From Dioscorea cayenensis subsp. rotundata (lineage: Eukaryota > Streptophyta > Magnoliopsida > Dioscoreales > Dioscoreaceae): a DNA stretch of 64,000 nucleotides. Under the pieces are notes generated by a model. That model ran no database searches. It saw nothing but the letters and a program-made list of their open reading frames with translations, and had not been told where the DNA came from. Location of the stretch: the NCBI RefSeq assembly GCF_009730915.1, contig NC_052483.1, positions 6,882,001-6,946,000 on the forward strand, written 5' to 3'. The translations under genes were made by a program, and so were the position numbers. This document shows positions 1 through 10,918 of the stretch, piece by piece. Positions within the stretch are counted from its first letter, which is position 1, and each line of letters starts with the position of its first letter.

Positions 1-66
1 ATATATATATATATATATATATATATAGTATATATATAAAGAGAAAAGGAGAGATAGAGGGAGAGG

Positions 67-97
<31 letters not shown>

Positions 98-118
98 AGT
101 TAGAGACAGTGAGAGAGT
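1..118. repeat. (TA)n and (GA)n microsatellites
   Basis: Bases 1-27 are a TA dinucleotide run. From about 49 to 118 the sequence is a purine-rich GA/GAGAGA tract with a short GT run. These are simple repeats with no coding content; short open frames over them are compositional. Confidence 0.9.
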
Positions 119-579
119 GAGGAGAGAGAGAAAGAGAGGGTGTTGTGGGTGCATAGATGCATCCAACTATTTCTCTGACATTGGTTGGGGCCAAAGGGGT
201 GCTCAAACACACCCTTGACCACCCCCCTTCCTCCGGTCCTGCTCCTGGTGATGGCCATGGTGGCGCTAGTGATGAGTATTGCTAGTGATGAGTATTGTGC
301 CACCACCTATGTACATACATAAATATTAGATATGAATGTAATTTAGTATAAATGGGAGGGTGCAATTGTCAAAATTATTTCACATACACCTCTATGATGT
401 TTTCCGATCCATGTTTATATATATATATATATAATTCAATTATTTCAACTAAATATATTCAATCATTAATTTTTAAATTTATGATCACAATTTCAAAAAT
501 ATTTTTTGATTGTTTAAAAAATTACTGTTTAAACATACTCGCTTCAACAAAGCAAGGGAAAAAAAATAACTCCATGTTA
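119..579. other. AT-rich intergenic stretch
   Basis: I see no gene here. There is a second short TA run near 416-433, and the rest is AT-rich sequence leading up to the Mutator-like element. Confidence 0.6.
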
Positions 580-1576
580 AAAAGTGAAAATTACCAAAAA
601 CCCCTAAGTTTGCAATATTGCCAAAAAAATACCCCTTTAATTTTTGCAATTCCTAAAAACCCCTTCCTTTTAAAACTCAATGTTTTTTTGAAACCCCAAA
701 GCATGTAACGGTGGTACACGGAGTGATTTTTAAATTTTATGGACGAAAATGCCATTGCATGGGAAGTCATGGCTGCAGCCATTTCGGCGGTTTGAGAGAA
801 AATGAGGGGTTTTTCTTAGGGTAACCCCAAGAGACGAATTTACTAGAGCCGTATACTTGTTTTTTCTCAACTCGCGTTCTCGACTTTTTCCCTTTCCGAG
901 TTGTCTCTCTCGACACATCCTCCGTAATTTCGACTTTTTCCTTTCCACCGGTGTCTCGAGCGAGAAGTCCCGCACAAGTATTCGGCATTTCATCAGTTTG
1001 CAATCTAAGGTATTGATTATGACTTTATGTTAACTATTCTGTTACAAAAAAAGATTTTTCGGTTTTGTTTTGTGGTTCCGTTTTTATTAGAAGATATTGA
1101 AGTCTACAGGGGGATTTCTCGGTTGTGGTTTTGTTAGTCTGCAAGGCGATTTCTCGGCTAGGGTTTTGTTTTGGTTTGCATTTTCGTCTGTATACACTAT
1201 CGAAATAGTTTTTTCGATTGTTATGATTTTTGTAATGCTTATAATGTACGTTTCCCTTTTCATTTGATATTGTTGCAGTTTTACAAATGAGGTTTACATT
1301 TAATAAATGAGAGGTTACCATTTAAATACTGTTATCTCTGTTTAAGAATTGTTGTCTATGTTTAAAAAACTAGGTCTCTGTTTAACAAGTGATATCTCTG
1401 TTTAAGAATTGAGAGGTTACCGCTTAAAATCTTATATTTCCGCTTAAACATTTGTAAATACTACTGGCTGAATGTGTTGTTATTGTCGCATGTTTGTGAT
1501 TATGGCGGTCAACCTAGTTAATGGGTGATGCTACTTGACACCGGTAGTGGAGACCTTAGCAGGATTGAAAGTTCAC

Positions 1577-2302
1577 ATGACCCCTCGATACTGAGAGATC
1601 ATCCGAAGGATACCGTTTGCAGCATTTACTGAGCTGGAAGCTATATTCCAAGAAAGGGTCTTTCTTGATTCTCTATTGCAAAGGTACGATAACCACACCA
1701 ATAAATTCAGGATTGGGGAAAGCCTACTGAGTTTCAGGCCTGAAGATGTGGCTCTCATTCTTGGTTTGCGTTGTGATGGAGACGCAGTCGTGTTTCAGAA
1801 GAAGAAAACATGCTCAGCTTTCGAAGAGAGGTATTTATCAAAAACCTACCAGAGATACAAAGACTCCATCAAGAGCACTCTTGAGCAACTTGTTGGACAG
1901 AGGGGAGAAGAAGAAAATTTTGCCAAACTCCTAATGTTGTACCTCATGGGTACAATCCTCTTCCCAAATACCTCATGCTCGATTCCGAACTGGATCGCTG
2001 ATTATGTCGATGATCTACGTGGGATGTGGCGATACGCATGGGCACAAGCGATGCACAAGTGGCTTATGAAGGACGTTCCACAAGCAGTAGCTCGAGTGCA
2101 AGCTAGATGCGCGGGAAAGAAGACCAACACAGGGTATATTAAGGGTTGCTCGGTTGCGCTTAACATCTGGTTTTACAAGCTGATCGGAACCGGAAATAAA
2201 GTTCGTTTTGGTAAGATCCCAAGGATGCTGTGCTACGGTGAAAATACTTACTGGAAGCAAGCGACGATAGAAACCATTTTGTCATCTCTCGAAGGAAAAG
2301 AG
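1577..2302 (+). pseudogene. N-terminal exon of the Ulp1-type element gene (plant mobile/DUF1985-like domain)
   Basis: An open frame runs from 1595 to a good donor (AGAG|GTAATA) at 2302/2303. An ATG at 1577 lies in the same frame, but TGA at 1592-1594 separates it from the rest, so the copy is interrupted six codons in. The protein has the pattern typical of the N-terminal domain in Ulp1-carrying plant elements: F-R-P-E-D-V-A-L-I-L-G-L-R about 45 residues in, then a helical block ending W-R-Y-A-W-A-Q-A-M, then G-C-S-V-A-L-N-I-W-F-Y-K. In relatives this domain precedes a linker and a C-terminal protease. The function of the host-derived part is unknown. I assign the domain by pattern, not by a search. 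Confidence 0.6.
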
Positions 2303-2513
2303 GTAATAAATAATGAACAATATGTTTAACAGTAGTCGTTAATGGTTAAACATATTATTTAGCGTTTAACTGTGTTTATTTAATGTTTAAAACATATTAT
2401 TAAAAGTTTAAACATTTTGTTCTCTGTTTACGTTTATGCTATAATGTTTAAATATAGTTTTTATTGTTTAAACTGAATGATTTCGCTAAGATTGTTTGGT
2501 TTACGTATGTTAG

Positions 2514-3730
2514 TTTCCTGAGCTGGTTATGGCGAATGCTGATGGAGATATATTTGTTTGGGCCAACCGATGGGTGAATGCTATTACTCCGAAACCACTT
2601 GCTCGAAGGCATAATAAGAGGGCAACCTCTTCCGTGCGCGCTGACGTCGTTCTCCTACTTCCAGCCCAACATGCGCACACATTCCTCGACGCCGGAGAAG
2701 CCCTCCCCTATCCCGCCAGATTGCGAACCGCCTTCTCCCCCCGGCGACCACGACAACGACAGTCCCCCCGATCGTGGGAGCCCCCTTAACGGCATTAGGC
2801 AACGATGTCACTACAACTCTTATGCAAGCATGCCAGATATTGATGAGCGAGTTTCCTCGGCTTGTCGCCCGGGTTGAGGCATTGGAAGGACGGTCACAAT
2901 CGACTGCGTCGTCCCTCCAAACAATTGAAGCACCCGGGACGGACGAGGCGTCGGAATTTGACGATGACGACATCATCGGGGTGGTTATTCCAAAACGGCC
3001 ACATTCGAAGAGACTTGCGAAAAAGAGAAAAACAATACTGCCTCTGTATCCACCGCCGGCTGACGATGAAACAATAACAGCACCATCAGCAGCTGATGCT
3101 GTTACCGTTGATGATATGGCTGCCACGGTGGAGGAGATCATACATGATGTTGGTATTGGTGCGGTTGATAAGATCGTTGACTCTATTGTTAACGAAATCC
3201 CCGATCTGGAGGACCCGGCGGATAACAGTGCGGCATCAAAGATGGACATAATCCTTTGAAGAACAAGAACCAGCTAAGGTTATGTCTCCCATTTATGCTA
3301 TTACCGTGGCCACGATTGAGAAGATCGTTGACTCGGTTATCAATGAAATCATAATCACGGTGGAACCAACGGCCGACAGTGCCGCATCGAAGGTAGACAC
3401 AATCCCACAACAATAAGAAGTAAGTAAGGATATGTCTCTGGTTGGTGCTATAGTCGTGTCCACATCGAAGAAAGATGCTGCTGGTGCTGAACACCGACAA
3501 CCTTCAACAACAGTGTTGCATGCTGATCCCAAAACAGCTGTTGACGAGGGGCAATGGAACGCCACTGCAATTACAACGAGAAATATGATCCTTGCCAATA
3601 AAAAATTAGACGAAGTTCAGAAAGTCTTTATTCCGAAGAAGAAAAAATACATTGGACAATCGCGCCACAACAAATACGAACAGGAGTTGATAAGGATCTT
3701 TCTCAACTGCACTATGGACAAGTCAATTTG
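2514..3730 (+). pseudogene. Middle, low-complexity part of the Ulp1-type element gene
   Basis: After an intron-like AT-rich segment (2303-2513) the sequence becomes GC-rich and codes in overlapping plus-strand frames. A proline-rich stretch lies at about 2670-2790. The best frame (2774-3259) has a leucine-rich heptad block, acidic D/E clusters, and a basic segment P-K-R-P-H-S-K-R-L-A-K-K-R-K that would serve as a nuclear localisation signal. A segment with the core K-I-V-D-S-I-V-N-E-I at about 3165-3259 recurs in diverged form at about 3310-3415, so it was internally duplicated. Frames change between 2600 and 3430 and stops separate them, so no single intact protein can be read. Function unknown. 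Confidence 0.5.
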
Positions 3731-3887
3731 AAGTTTTTATGTTATTGTTTAAACTTATATGTTAACATTTAATTTATATATATATACCGTTTAATTATTT
3801 GCAATATCATTTAAGCATTTGCTATATCAGTTAAATAGGTACAATATAATTTAAGTATCTCTGTTACCGTTTAACCACAACACTTTC

Positions 3888-4579
3888 GTGTGGAAGAACG
3901 ACTCTCTCAGCACCACACGGTCTAGACTATTCACTCTGCTTGAGGGGAAAGAGATGGTCTCAGGCGATATGATGGACGCTTTCGTATGCATAATACAAAA
4001 GTCACTGAGTATAGTGTCATATCCTTATAAAAAGCACGCCTCCATCACACGACCACTAGCGCTGTTTATGTCAAAGCAGGATGACGCACATGAAATCACT
4101 ATGACTATGATCGGAGATGTCGCGCGCAACTTGCATGATGTTGAAATTGTCATCCTCCCAATAATTATGAATGACCACTTCCATGTTATGATCCTTGACA
4201 ATAACAAACAAGAATACATGCATTATTCTTCATGCCAAAGCAAGGAGTACGATACAGACGCGTTAGAAATGGTAAGTTGTTTAATAAATTGTGCTTAATT
4301 AATAGTGTTTGGTAAATATTCAGTAATCTAATCTAAACTTGTATACCTCCACAGCGGAAGCTATTCGACATTTGTATCGATATGGAGTTCGGTGAGTCGG
4401 CGACCGCAACGTACCCACTAGTTCACGATATTGAAACCCCACGACAAAAACAAGGAAGTATCGACTGCGTCGTCTATGTCATGCGGTTTATCGAGCAATT
4501 ACTCACCGATGAAAAGCTACGGCTACCGCAAACAAACGTCCCTTATCTGAGATTAAAGTATGTTTTCCTGCATACTTAA
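3888..4579 (+). pseudogene. Ulp1/C48-type peptidase domain, two exons
   Basis: Exon 3888-4271 joins exon 4355-4579 through a clean intron (ATG|GTAAGT ... CCACAG|CGG), both in phase 0. The joined frame gives a typical Ulp1 C-terminal domain: G-D-M-M-D-A-F-V-C-I-I-Q-K near the start, the catalytic histidine in H-F-H-V-M-I-L-D, and the oxyanion glutamine plus catalytic cysteine in K-Q-G-S-I-D-C-V-V-Y-V-M-R-F. C48 enzymes cleave SUMO-type isopeptide bonds using a His-Asp/Asn-Cys triad. Where the Asp/Asn is normally found after the histidine strand, this copy reads M-H-Y-S-S-C, so the middle residue seems to be lost. With the broken upstream exons, I regard it as a decayed element gene rather than an active protease. 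Confidence 0.7.
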
Positions 4580-4917
4580 GGAGGGAGGGCAGATGGCATC
4601 ATCGACAAAGGGAGGTCTTCGAAAGCGTGTTGATAGAATTCCTTGTTTTTTTGTTTGTTTTTCAAATTAAAATCAGTTTAAATTCAATTCATTGTTTTCG
4701 AAGAACATGACAAATTTTGTCAATGTAAATTTACTAGTCTCTATACTTACATATATGACAAATTTAAACGTTAATTCAAATAGTTACATACTGACAATTA
4801 TATTAAACGAAGAAGATAATGTTTAAATGAAAATGTAATATATTTAAACAGAGAATGACACAGTTAAACAGTAATGAACTTATACAACTAGATAAACATA
4901 AAAGAGAAGAATCTTAC

Positions 4918-5114
4918 AATGAGAAAAACTCGTTTTCAATAGGATTCGACAATTTCACATCGTCTGTCTCGACAAGATCGACTACGGCGCATTTGAAGAT
5001 GGAGTACACGTGACACATCCGCTGGAAGTCGACATCGTTTTCTGTTGGACAAACCGTTTTATATCCATCGGGTGTGATAAACTTCACCCGACACGGGAAA
5101 CATCGAGATCCCAT
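4918..5114 (-). pseudogene. Orphan first exon on the opposite strand at the right end of the Mutator-like element
   Basis: Reading leftwards from an ATG at 5114, a 65-codon frame ends at a good donor (ATT|GTAAGA) at 4918. The peptide starts M-G-S-R-C-F-P-C-R-V-K-F and contains N-D-V-D-F-Q-R-M-C-H-V-Y. By position (minus strand, behind the right terminus, convergent with the Ulp1 gene) it should be exon 1 of the element's transposase gene. I do not recognise the peptide securely. No acceptor and downstream transposase exons exist between 4580 and 4917, so most of that gene has been deleted. Confidence 0.4.
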
Positions 5115-5465
5115 CGCCACATATCTCAAACTGAGCTAACACCGATTTTTAAGAAGTTAGCGCCGTGAAAATTAGCACTCGAATCGAAGAAATTCTCACC
5201 TTATCAGGAAACTGGCAGAATTCAAATCGAACAAACCAAATGAGGAGAGAAGAAGAAGAAGAAAGATTTGACAAAAAAAGCAAACATATGGTGTGATTGG
5301 CGCGGTTTTTTTCCCACCATTTTCGTGGTAAAAATGAAATTTCATAACATGGACCCATTTCAAGTGAACGGTAGGGGTAAAAGGGAACTTAAACAATAAC
5401 GGAAGGGGTGTTCAGGATTTGGAAAAGTTAGAAGGGTTGTTTAAGAATATTTGAAATTCACAAGT

Positions 5466-5840
5466 GGTAAACATTAATTTTCCTTAAAAAAAACATATTA
5501 TCTGCATTTTAAAAAATAAAAAAAATATATATGTTTGAAATTAGAAAACAATATTAACAAATTGAGGATTCTTAATAAATTTAACGAATTATTTAATTAA
5601 CCTGAATACAAAATAAAACATAAAATTTCAAATATTAATTCTAAAAAAAAAGAAAAATACATAAACTCACTCCAACAAAATTCCCAAATTAAATCAAATA
5701 AATTGAAATTTGCGTTTTATTTTGATATTCACCCCTTAAAAAATTGTCATATTTGCGGCTAGTGCATGAGTAGCCTTCAAACATTTTCTCAAAAATATGA
5801 ACTATTGTTTGGGTTTCTTTGCAAAACTAAAACCCAAATC
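5466..5840. other. AT-rich intergenic stretch
   Basis: No open frame or repeat of note. This is AT-rich spacer between the Mutator-like element and the promoter of the TSR2-like gene. Confidence 0.6.
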
Positions 5841-5843
5841 CCA

Positions 5844-5866
5844 ATAATATATAAACTATAACCCTA
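5844..5866 (+). promoter_or_regulatory. TATA-like element and telo-box of the TSR2-like gene
   Basis: TAATATATAAA at 5844-5854 is a good TATA sequence. AACCCTA at 5860-5866 is a telo-box core, an element enriched in plant promoters of ribosomal-protein and ribosome-biogenesis genes. Both lie 64-86 bases upstream of the start codon, so the telo-box would sit near or just after the transcription start. The link to ribosome biogenesis agrees with the gene product. Confidence 0.5.
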
Positions 5867-5929
5867 GCCCGGCGAAGCCCGGAAGTCACCTCGTTGTCTC
5901 GCCGCGCTTCTCTCTCGATCGATCGAGCC

Positions 5930-6282
5930 ATGGATTCCGGGAACCGAGGGCCAACGCCGGTGCTCTCGCCGGAGGCAGCGACTCGCTTTGGAGAAGGGAT
6001 CAGCCTCGTGCTCGCCCGGTGGACGGCGCTTCAAATGGCGGTCCAGAACGGGTGGGGTGGGAGGGAATCTCGCCAAAAGGCTGATAAGCTTGCCTCTGCC
6101 GTTCTCTCTTGGTTCTCCAACGACAAAGGTTTGTGTTTTAATCTCTTCTAGCTTCTGTTCTGCGGTTTTTCTTTATATGCTTGTTGATTTGCAATTGAAT
6201 TATGTGTAATATCTTTCGAATTTTCCGGTGATTCTGAGGGAAAAGATCGAATTTAATTAGTTTTGAGGCGATTTAATATCGA

Positions 6283-6314
<32 letters not shown>

Positions 6315-8017
6315 GATGTTTGGTAATTCCAAGAATTTGTAGTTTAGAGATGATGAAAAAAAATCGTAATTTTGTTTTCTTTAGCATCGAACTGCGTTGT
6401 TGATGTTGATTTTCTAATAAGTGCAGAGTTCATGATCTAGAAAACCCCTTAAATTATCAAGTCTTTATATAATAGTTTGCAAAAGAATATTTCTTTAATC
6501 TGTTTGCAAAACCCATCAATCTGTTAGCGATCTTTTTGCTCGGCATTTCTATCGATTTTGTAGGTAATTAAATGATGATGCATCTTTTGGAGAGCATTTG
6601 GTTTGCGGTCTGAAAATTTGATTGTTTATTTCTTTCCTACTGAGCTAAGTGGTTCATTGATTTATGATGTTAACATGGGCTGAAGTATTCTTATGAGTGT
6701 TTAGTTTCGAATGTTTACTTAGTTTAAGTTAGTTTCATTGGGAGTTACTTTTGTTTTTAGGGGGAAAGAGTTCTTAGTTTCCATAGTGACTGACATTGTT
6801 GAGTCTTGTTTCTTCATTTCCTGCTGCTGTTGGTTCTGCTGCAACATGTTTTATCAATATTTGTTTGGAAAGGATTTTTTATAATTCTGAATTTTCTACT
6901 TAATTGAATTCTTTGTATAGTATAACTAGTATTACAGCTGGAAAGTGTTAATTTCTAAACAGAGGTCAGTGTTTTTTTTTATTCAGGATTTGTGATCTTG
7001 ATTCTTTTGCTTGTGACACCTATAATGTTGAAAATTATGATTATCAGGCTTATAACATTCTTTGTTGTTGCAGCTCCACTTTATATAGATGATTTGGAAA
7101 ACATACTGGATGAGAACATGGTGCTTTCCTTCAATACTGAAATCGAGGATGGCAGCGTAGAAGAGGTTCACTCCAATTTCATCTCCCATTTATTTTTATT
7201 GGTTGATGCAATTAGAAACTCCTGCCAAGGTTTTTCAATGTTGGACAAAAACAGTTACATTTTTTTATATTCTAATTTTGGATCTTATGTTTGTTAAAAT
7301 CTGCTAAACAGATTGCTGAGCAATTGATGATTATGCATGAAGACTGTCTGCAGGGAAATTTTGAATCAATTGATCAATTAAAGAACTCTGCTTCCACGAG
7401 AAATGCTGCCTCTCAAAGTAGACAGGTACCCTGAAGTTATCTTCTCAATTAATTTCAGTAATTTTCTTTTGCTGGATGTATACATGAGATATTTCTAGTT
7501 TATGAGAGCTTTGCATTGTGTTTTGGTTTGACCAAGATTCATTTTAACTACGCAAAATTTTTTTTTTTCAAAAATTTAATCCAAGTCGGTTTTTTCTTTA
7601 GCATTCTAAATCAAATGGCAAGCACTGGTTGATAAACATTGGTAAACACACTCTGAACTTCATCTAGCATAACTAGGATAGTGCATGTCTTTACATTATC
7701 TTAACATTCACACATGTTTGTTCAACACTTTTGTTAGAAGCGCAAGTTACATTTTCTTCTCAAAACCTTTAAACAATTTTTCAAGAGACTTGTATAGTGC
7801 TTTGATGTCAATTAATAATTAATTGCAGGTGGTTAATGAAAACGAGGGTGAGAGTTCAGATGAACAGGTGGACGAAGATGGATCGGAAATGATGGTTGAT
7901 GAACCAGAACCAAAGGAAGTGGTCCTGAATGAGCCAAAACAACCGAAACAAACACCTGATGAAGAGGGTTGGTTTGTTGTTCCTACCAAGCGTAATCGTG
8001 GTAAGAGATGGGCATAA
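5930..8017 (+). CDS. TSR2: Pre-rRNA-processing protein TSR2-like (WGG-domain protein)
   Basis: Four exons: 5930-6128, 7074-7165, 7312-7425 and 7829-8017, with GT-AG introns, giving 197 residues, close to the usual size of plant TSR2 proteins. The start is the ATG in a GAGCCATGG context, with no earlier in-frame ATG. The diagnostic motif is A-L-Q-M-A-V-Q-N-G-W-G-G-R-E-S near residue 40, the WGG domain that defines the family. The C-terminal half is acidic (exon 4 rich in E and D) and ends in a basic tail after E-E-G-W-F-V-V-P. In yeast, Tsr2 is the escort chaperone of ribosomal protein eS26 and is needed for 20S pre-rRNA maturation; the plant protein is inferred to do the same in nucleus and cytosol. 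A telo-box sits just upstream. A strong internal donor in exon 4 allows an alternative C-terminus, described separately. Confidence 0.9.
6284..6314 (+). repeat. (TTG)n microsatellite in TSR2 intron 1
   Basis: About ten tandem TTG units lie within the first intron. A simple repeat with no coding consequence. Confidence 0.9.
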
Positions 8018-8486
8018 TTCATGTCTTGCAAACTCATAGTGCCGGTGAAGTGCTAATATAAATATTTCTTTCTTGCCATTTTGGTTGAGCATTTCTTTAC
8101 TTGATCTTCACTCTTGTATCCATCCCTTGACTTTTGTGTTTGAAAGGTTTTCATCTTCTCATTTTGGTTGAGCATATCTCTACTTAATTTATACTGGTTT
8201 TATTCATCCTTAGGCTTTTTCGTTAAGAGGCCAGTCTTTTTGTGTTCTTTTGCGTCATTGCTTGGAATGGCCCTACTTATATTGTTATTAACATTAAAAG
8301 GTTGTTAAAGTGTTGTAAATTGTTTCAGTAATATTCATCTCTTTAAAACAATAGTGTTTCAGTAATAAAAATATATCAACATGATCATAAACCATGAAAA
8401 CAAAAACCAATCTTAATGGGAAGGCTGACAAATATATATATATATATATTTAATTTATCTTCCAATTTTTCTCTCTTATTTCACAG

Positions 8487-8551
8487 GACGAGGATTTTGG
8501 AACAAGAAGTTGGAAAAGGCAAAAAAAAAACAGAAAAACTGCCAAGATTGA
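8487..8551 (+). other. TSR2: Possible alternative last exon of the TSR2-like gene
   Basis: Exon 4 contains CGTG|GTAAGAG at 8000/8001, a near-perfect donor inside the last coding codons. A pyrimidine-rich tract ending TTTCACAG precedes 8487. Splicing these joins the phases exactly and replaces the last six residues with G-R-G-F-W-N-K-K-L-E-K-A-K-K-K-Q-K-N-C-Q-D, ending at TGA 8549-8551. The result is a longer, strongly basic tail. Without this splice the gene ends at 8017 in a tail resembling other plant TSR2 proteins, so I treat this exon as a candidate isoform only. Confidence 0.4.
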
Positions 8552-8820
8552 AGTTAAAGCCAAGCACAGCAAAAACTAAAAATTTAAATGTCTACTTTCA
8601 ATGGAAATAAATGTGATTTTTAAGCAAACAAATATGATCTATCACAAACTCCCCCTCTGTTGTAAATCATTGGCAGCCACTCTATACGGTATTACACTAT
8701 TGAGCTCAAAGCCTCCAGAACAAATCACTCTATCATAACTGTTTTAACGACCCAAAGAAAAATCGGTTATCAATATGACTATATAACCAGAGAAAATTTG
8801 GGGGGGAAGAGTAAAACAAG

Positions 8821-10855
8821 CTAAACATCCGTTAAAACTAGAGAAGCTACAATTATAACATATGCAAGAAAGAGGAAGGTCACAATCTGAGCAAAGAACT
8901 TCGGGTTTTCCCTCAAGTTAGGGCTGGTGACAGATCTGCAAAATAAAAACAACAAAAATTCACAATCATCTCAAGAAGGATGGCAGCCATAATAACGAAT
9001 GGAAAAAATCCGCTAATGATAAGCATGCCTTGCTATACGCTGAGAAAGTCGGGGGAAGGGTAAACTCTGAACAAAGACGATGCCTGGGCCCGTTAGCACA
9101 GCTGTCAATTGGTTCTGGCTCTCACCCTTCAACACAAAAGTATATAGATAGATAAGTGCTTGACGAGAAAACTGATGGTGGTCGGTGCCAAACAATTCGC
9201 TATATTCAAATTAAATTTAAAGCCACTTATGATCCCTTAACTTAAGTTTATATTTCGTTTTGGCTTTAAACGAGAAAATCTTGTTTGCTTTGGGCCCTTA
9301 ATATACACTAGGCAAATGTCACATCCTATTTGAGAGGATCTATTTAGCTCGAGGGCCAAAATGCAAAAGTTTCTATTTGAGAGGCCAAAACAAACAATGA
9401 CTCCCGCTTCATAGGCCGCCAGAATGAGAATTGATTATACATGACTTTCTAGAATAAAAGAATATACCCAAAATTTACATATCAAAAGATTTCAATTCTC
9501 AAATCTTAGTAACTTTGACAGCCAGGAGGCTGGAATAAAAACCCTCATGATTGATGTTCAAGATATTTGCCAAAATTGTTAAGAACATCCTTGCATCTGC
9601 CTACTTGAAAGTGTTGCATATGATAGTCAAATAAAGGAAAACAGTGAACTCACTCCGAATATAATTCTTCTTGTTGGATTGGAGTGCTTTAGTTGGAAGC
9701 TGATGGTGGTTGTCATGGCAACTATGCAGGCAGCATCAACTACTAGTACTTCATCAACATCAAGAATTTTCTGTACAACTAACAAAAGAATATGCCACCA
9801 GAGGACTCACCAATCAGCATATATTAAAGCACAGGATCAAAAATTCACTATCATAATGGAAGTAATTATTTTTCAGCTTTCAAGTTGAAAAACAAGAGTT
9901 ATAATATGTATAGATGTGCTAGAGCGCTTTTATTTTTACATTTATGAGCATAAAATATCAGCAAGACAAACGCTGAGTGCATGAGTTGGGAAAGAGTGAA
10001 AAGTTTGCCTAAAGATGAATATCATCCATATAATTACAGGTGGAAACACGTTACAATCTTGATAATTTTGGTAATTGAAATCAGTAGGTGATATAACTTC
10101 CATTTGAAAATTGGCCTAATCATATGATCTGAAACATAATCAAAGGCAAAATACAGCAAAAGCCAAAGGTAACTAGAATCTGAATGTGCTTAGGCTGTAG
10201 AAGACTGGGGTGTGTTTGACTCCTATGTTTCGAGTAGTCTAAAAGCAAGTATGTTTTTGGGGTATCAAACTATCATTTGGCAAGATTTTTCACTCAAATG
10301 CTAATGAAAAAAATACACTTTTGACGAACACTTCTTTGAAAAGCACTTTGTCTTCTTCACAAAAAACAAAATACAACTCTTTTACAGAAAGCAGACCAAA
10401 TATGCGCCAAGGACACTGTGAACAATCATAGCCACAGAATGCTCAAAATTGCTTTTGAAATTAGAGGTCTAGTACTAGTAAGGAACAACTTTACTATAAT
10501 GTTCCCACAATCAACTTTCAGTGGATTGTATGATTTGAGAAAGAAGAATACCGGAAGGTGGTTGAAATGCTGCTGTGAACCCCTTTTTTCTTACTAGGCA
10601 GGGTAGCAGCAACAAATTTTCTTAGCTAGCATAGAATGGGGATGAGCACTTAAATTCTGCACAAAGTTAACTTCTCCACTCCTTCAGTTGTGAGTCTTGT
10701 GACTATGTTAGCTCCTAGAATCTCTGATGCTATGCTCCGCATATTTAAGCAGTGATTTTAAATCCAGAGGTTAATAGTACTGTGGTAACTGTACAGGGCA
10801 GAATTTGGTTTTTTATTTTTTCTAAAAATTAATCATTTACTTGGCTGGAGTCTAA

Positions 10856-10918
<63 letters not shown>

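Larger units (their letters stand above)
580..5465. mobile_element. Mutator-like element with captured Ulp1-type gene (decayed)
   Basis: Inferred from content. The plus strand carries a plant-mobile-domain-like exon, an acidic/proline-rich middle and a C48 (Ulp1) peptidase domain. The minus strand at the right end carries one short exon of a convergent gene. This architecture matches the Ulp1-bearing Mutator-like elements known in many plants. The outer 100-150 bases at each end share a style of short repeated ACCCCT-type words (left near 600-670; right, on the complement, near 5350-5440), which I read as worn terminal inverted repeats. Both borders are approximate and I could not establish a clean 9-11 bp target duplication. 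The transposase is missing or reduced to a first exon, so the copy is not autonomous. Confidence 0.6.

Noticed and set aside
9200-9420. Possible small Mutator-type MITE in the AIM24 intron before exon 9
   Set aside because: CGTTTTGGC and GGCCAAAAC-like words suggest inverted ends, but I could not define matching termini or a target duplication.
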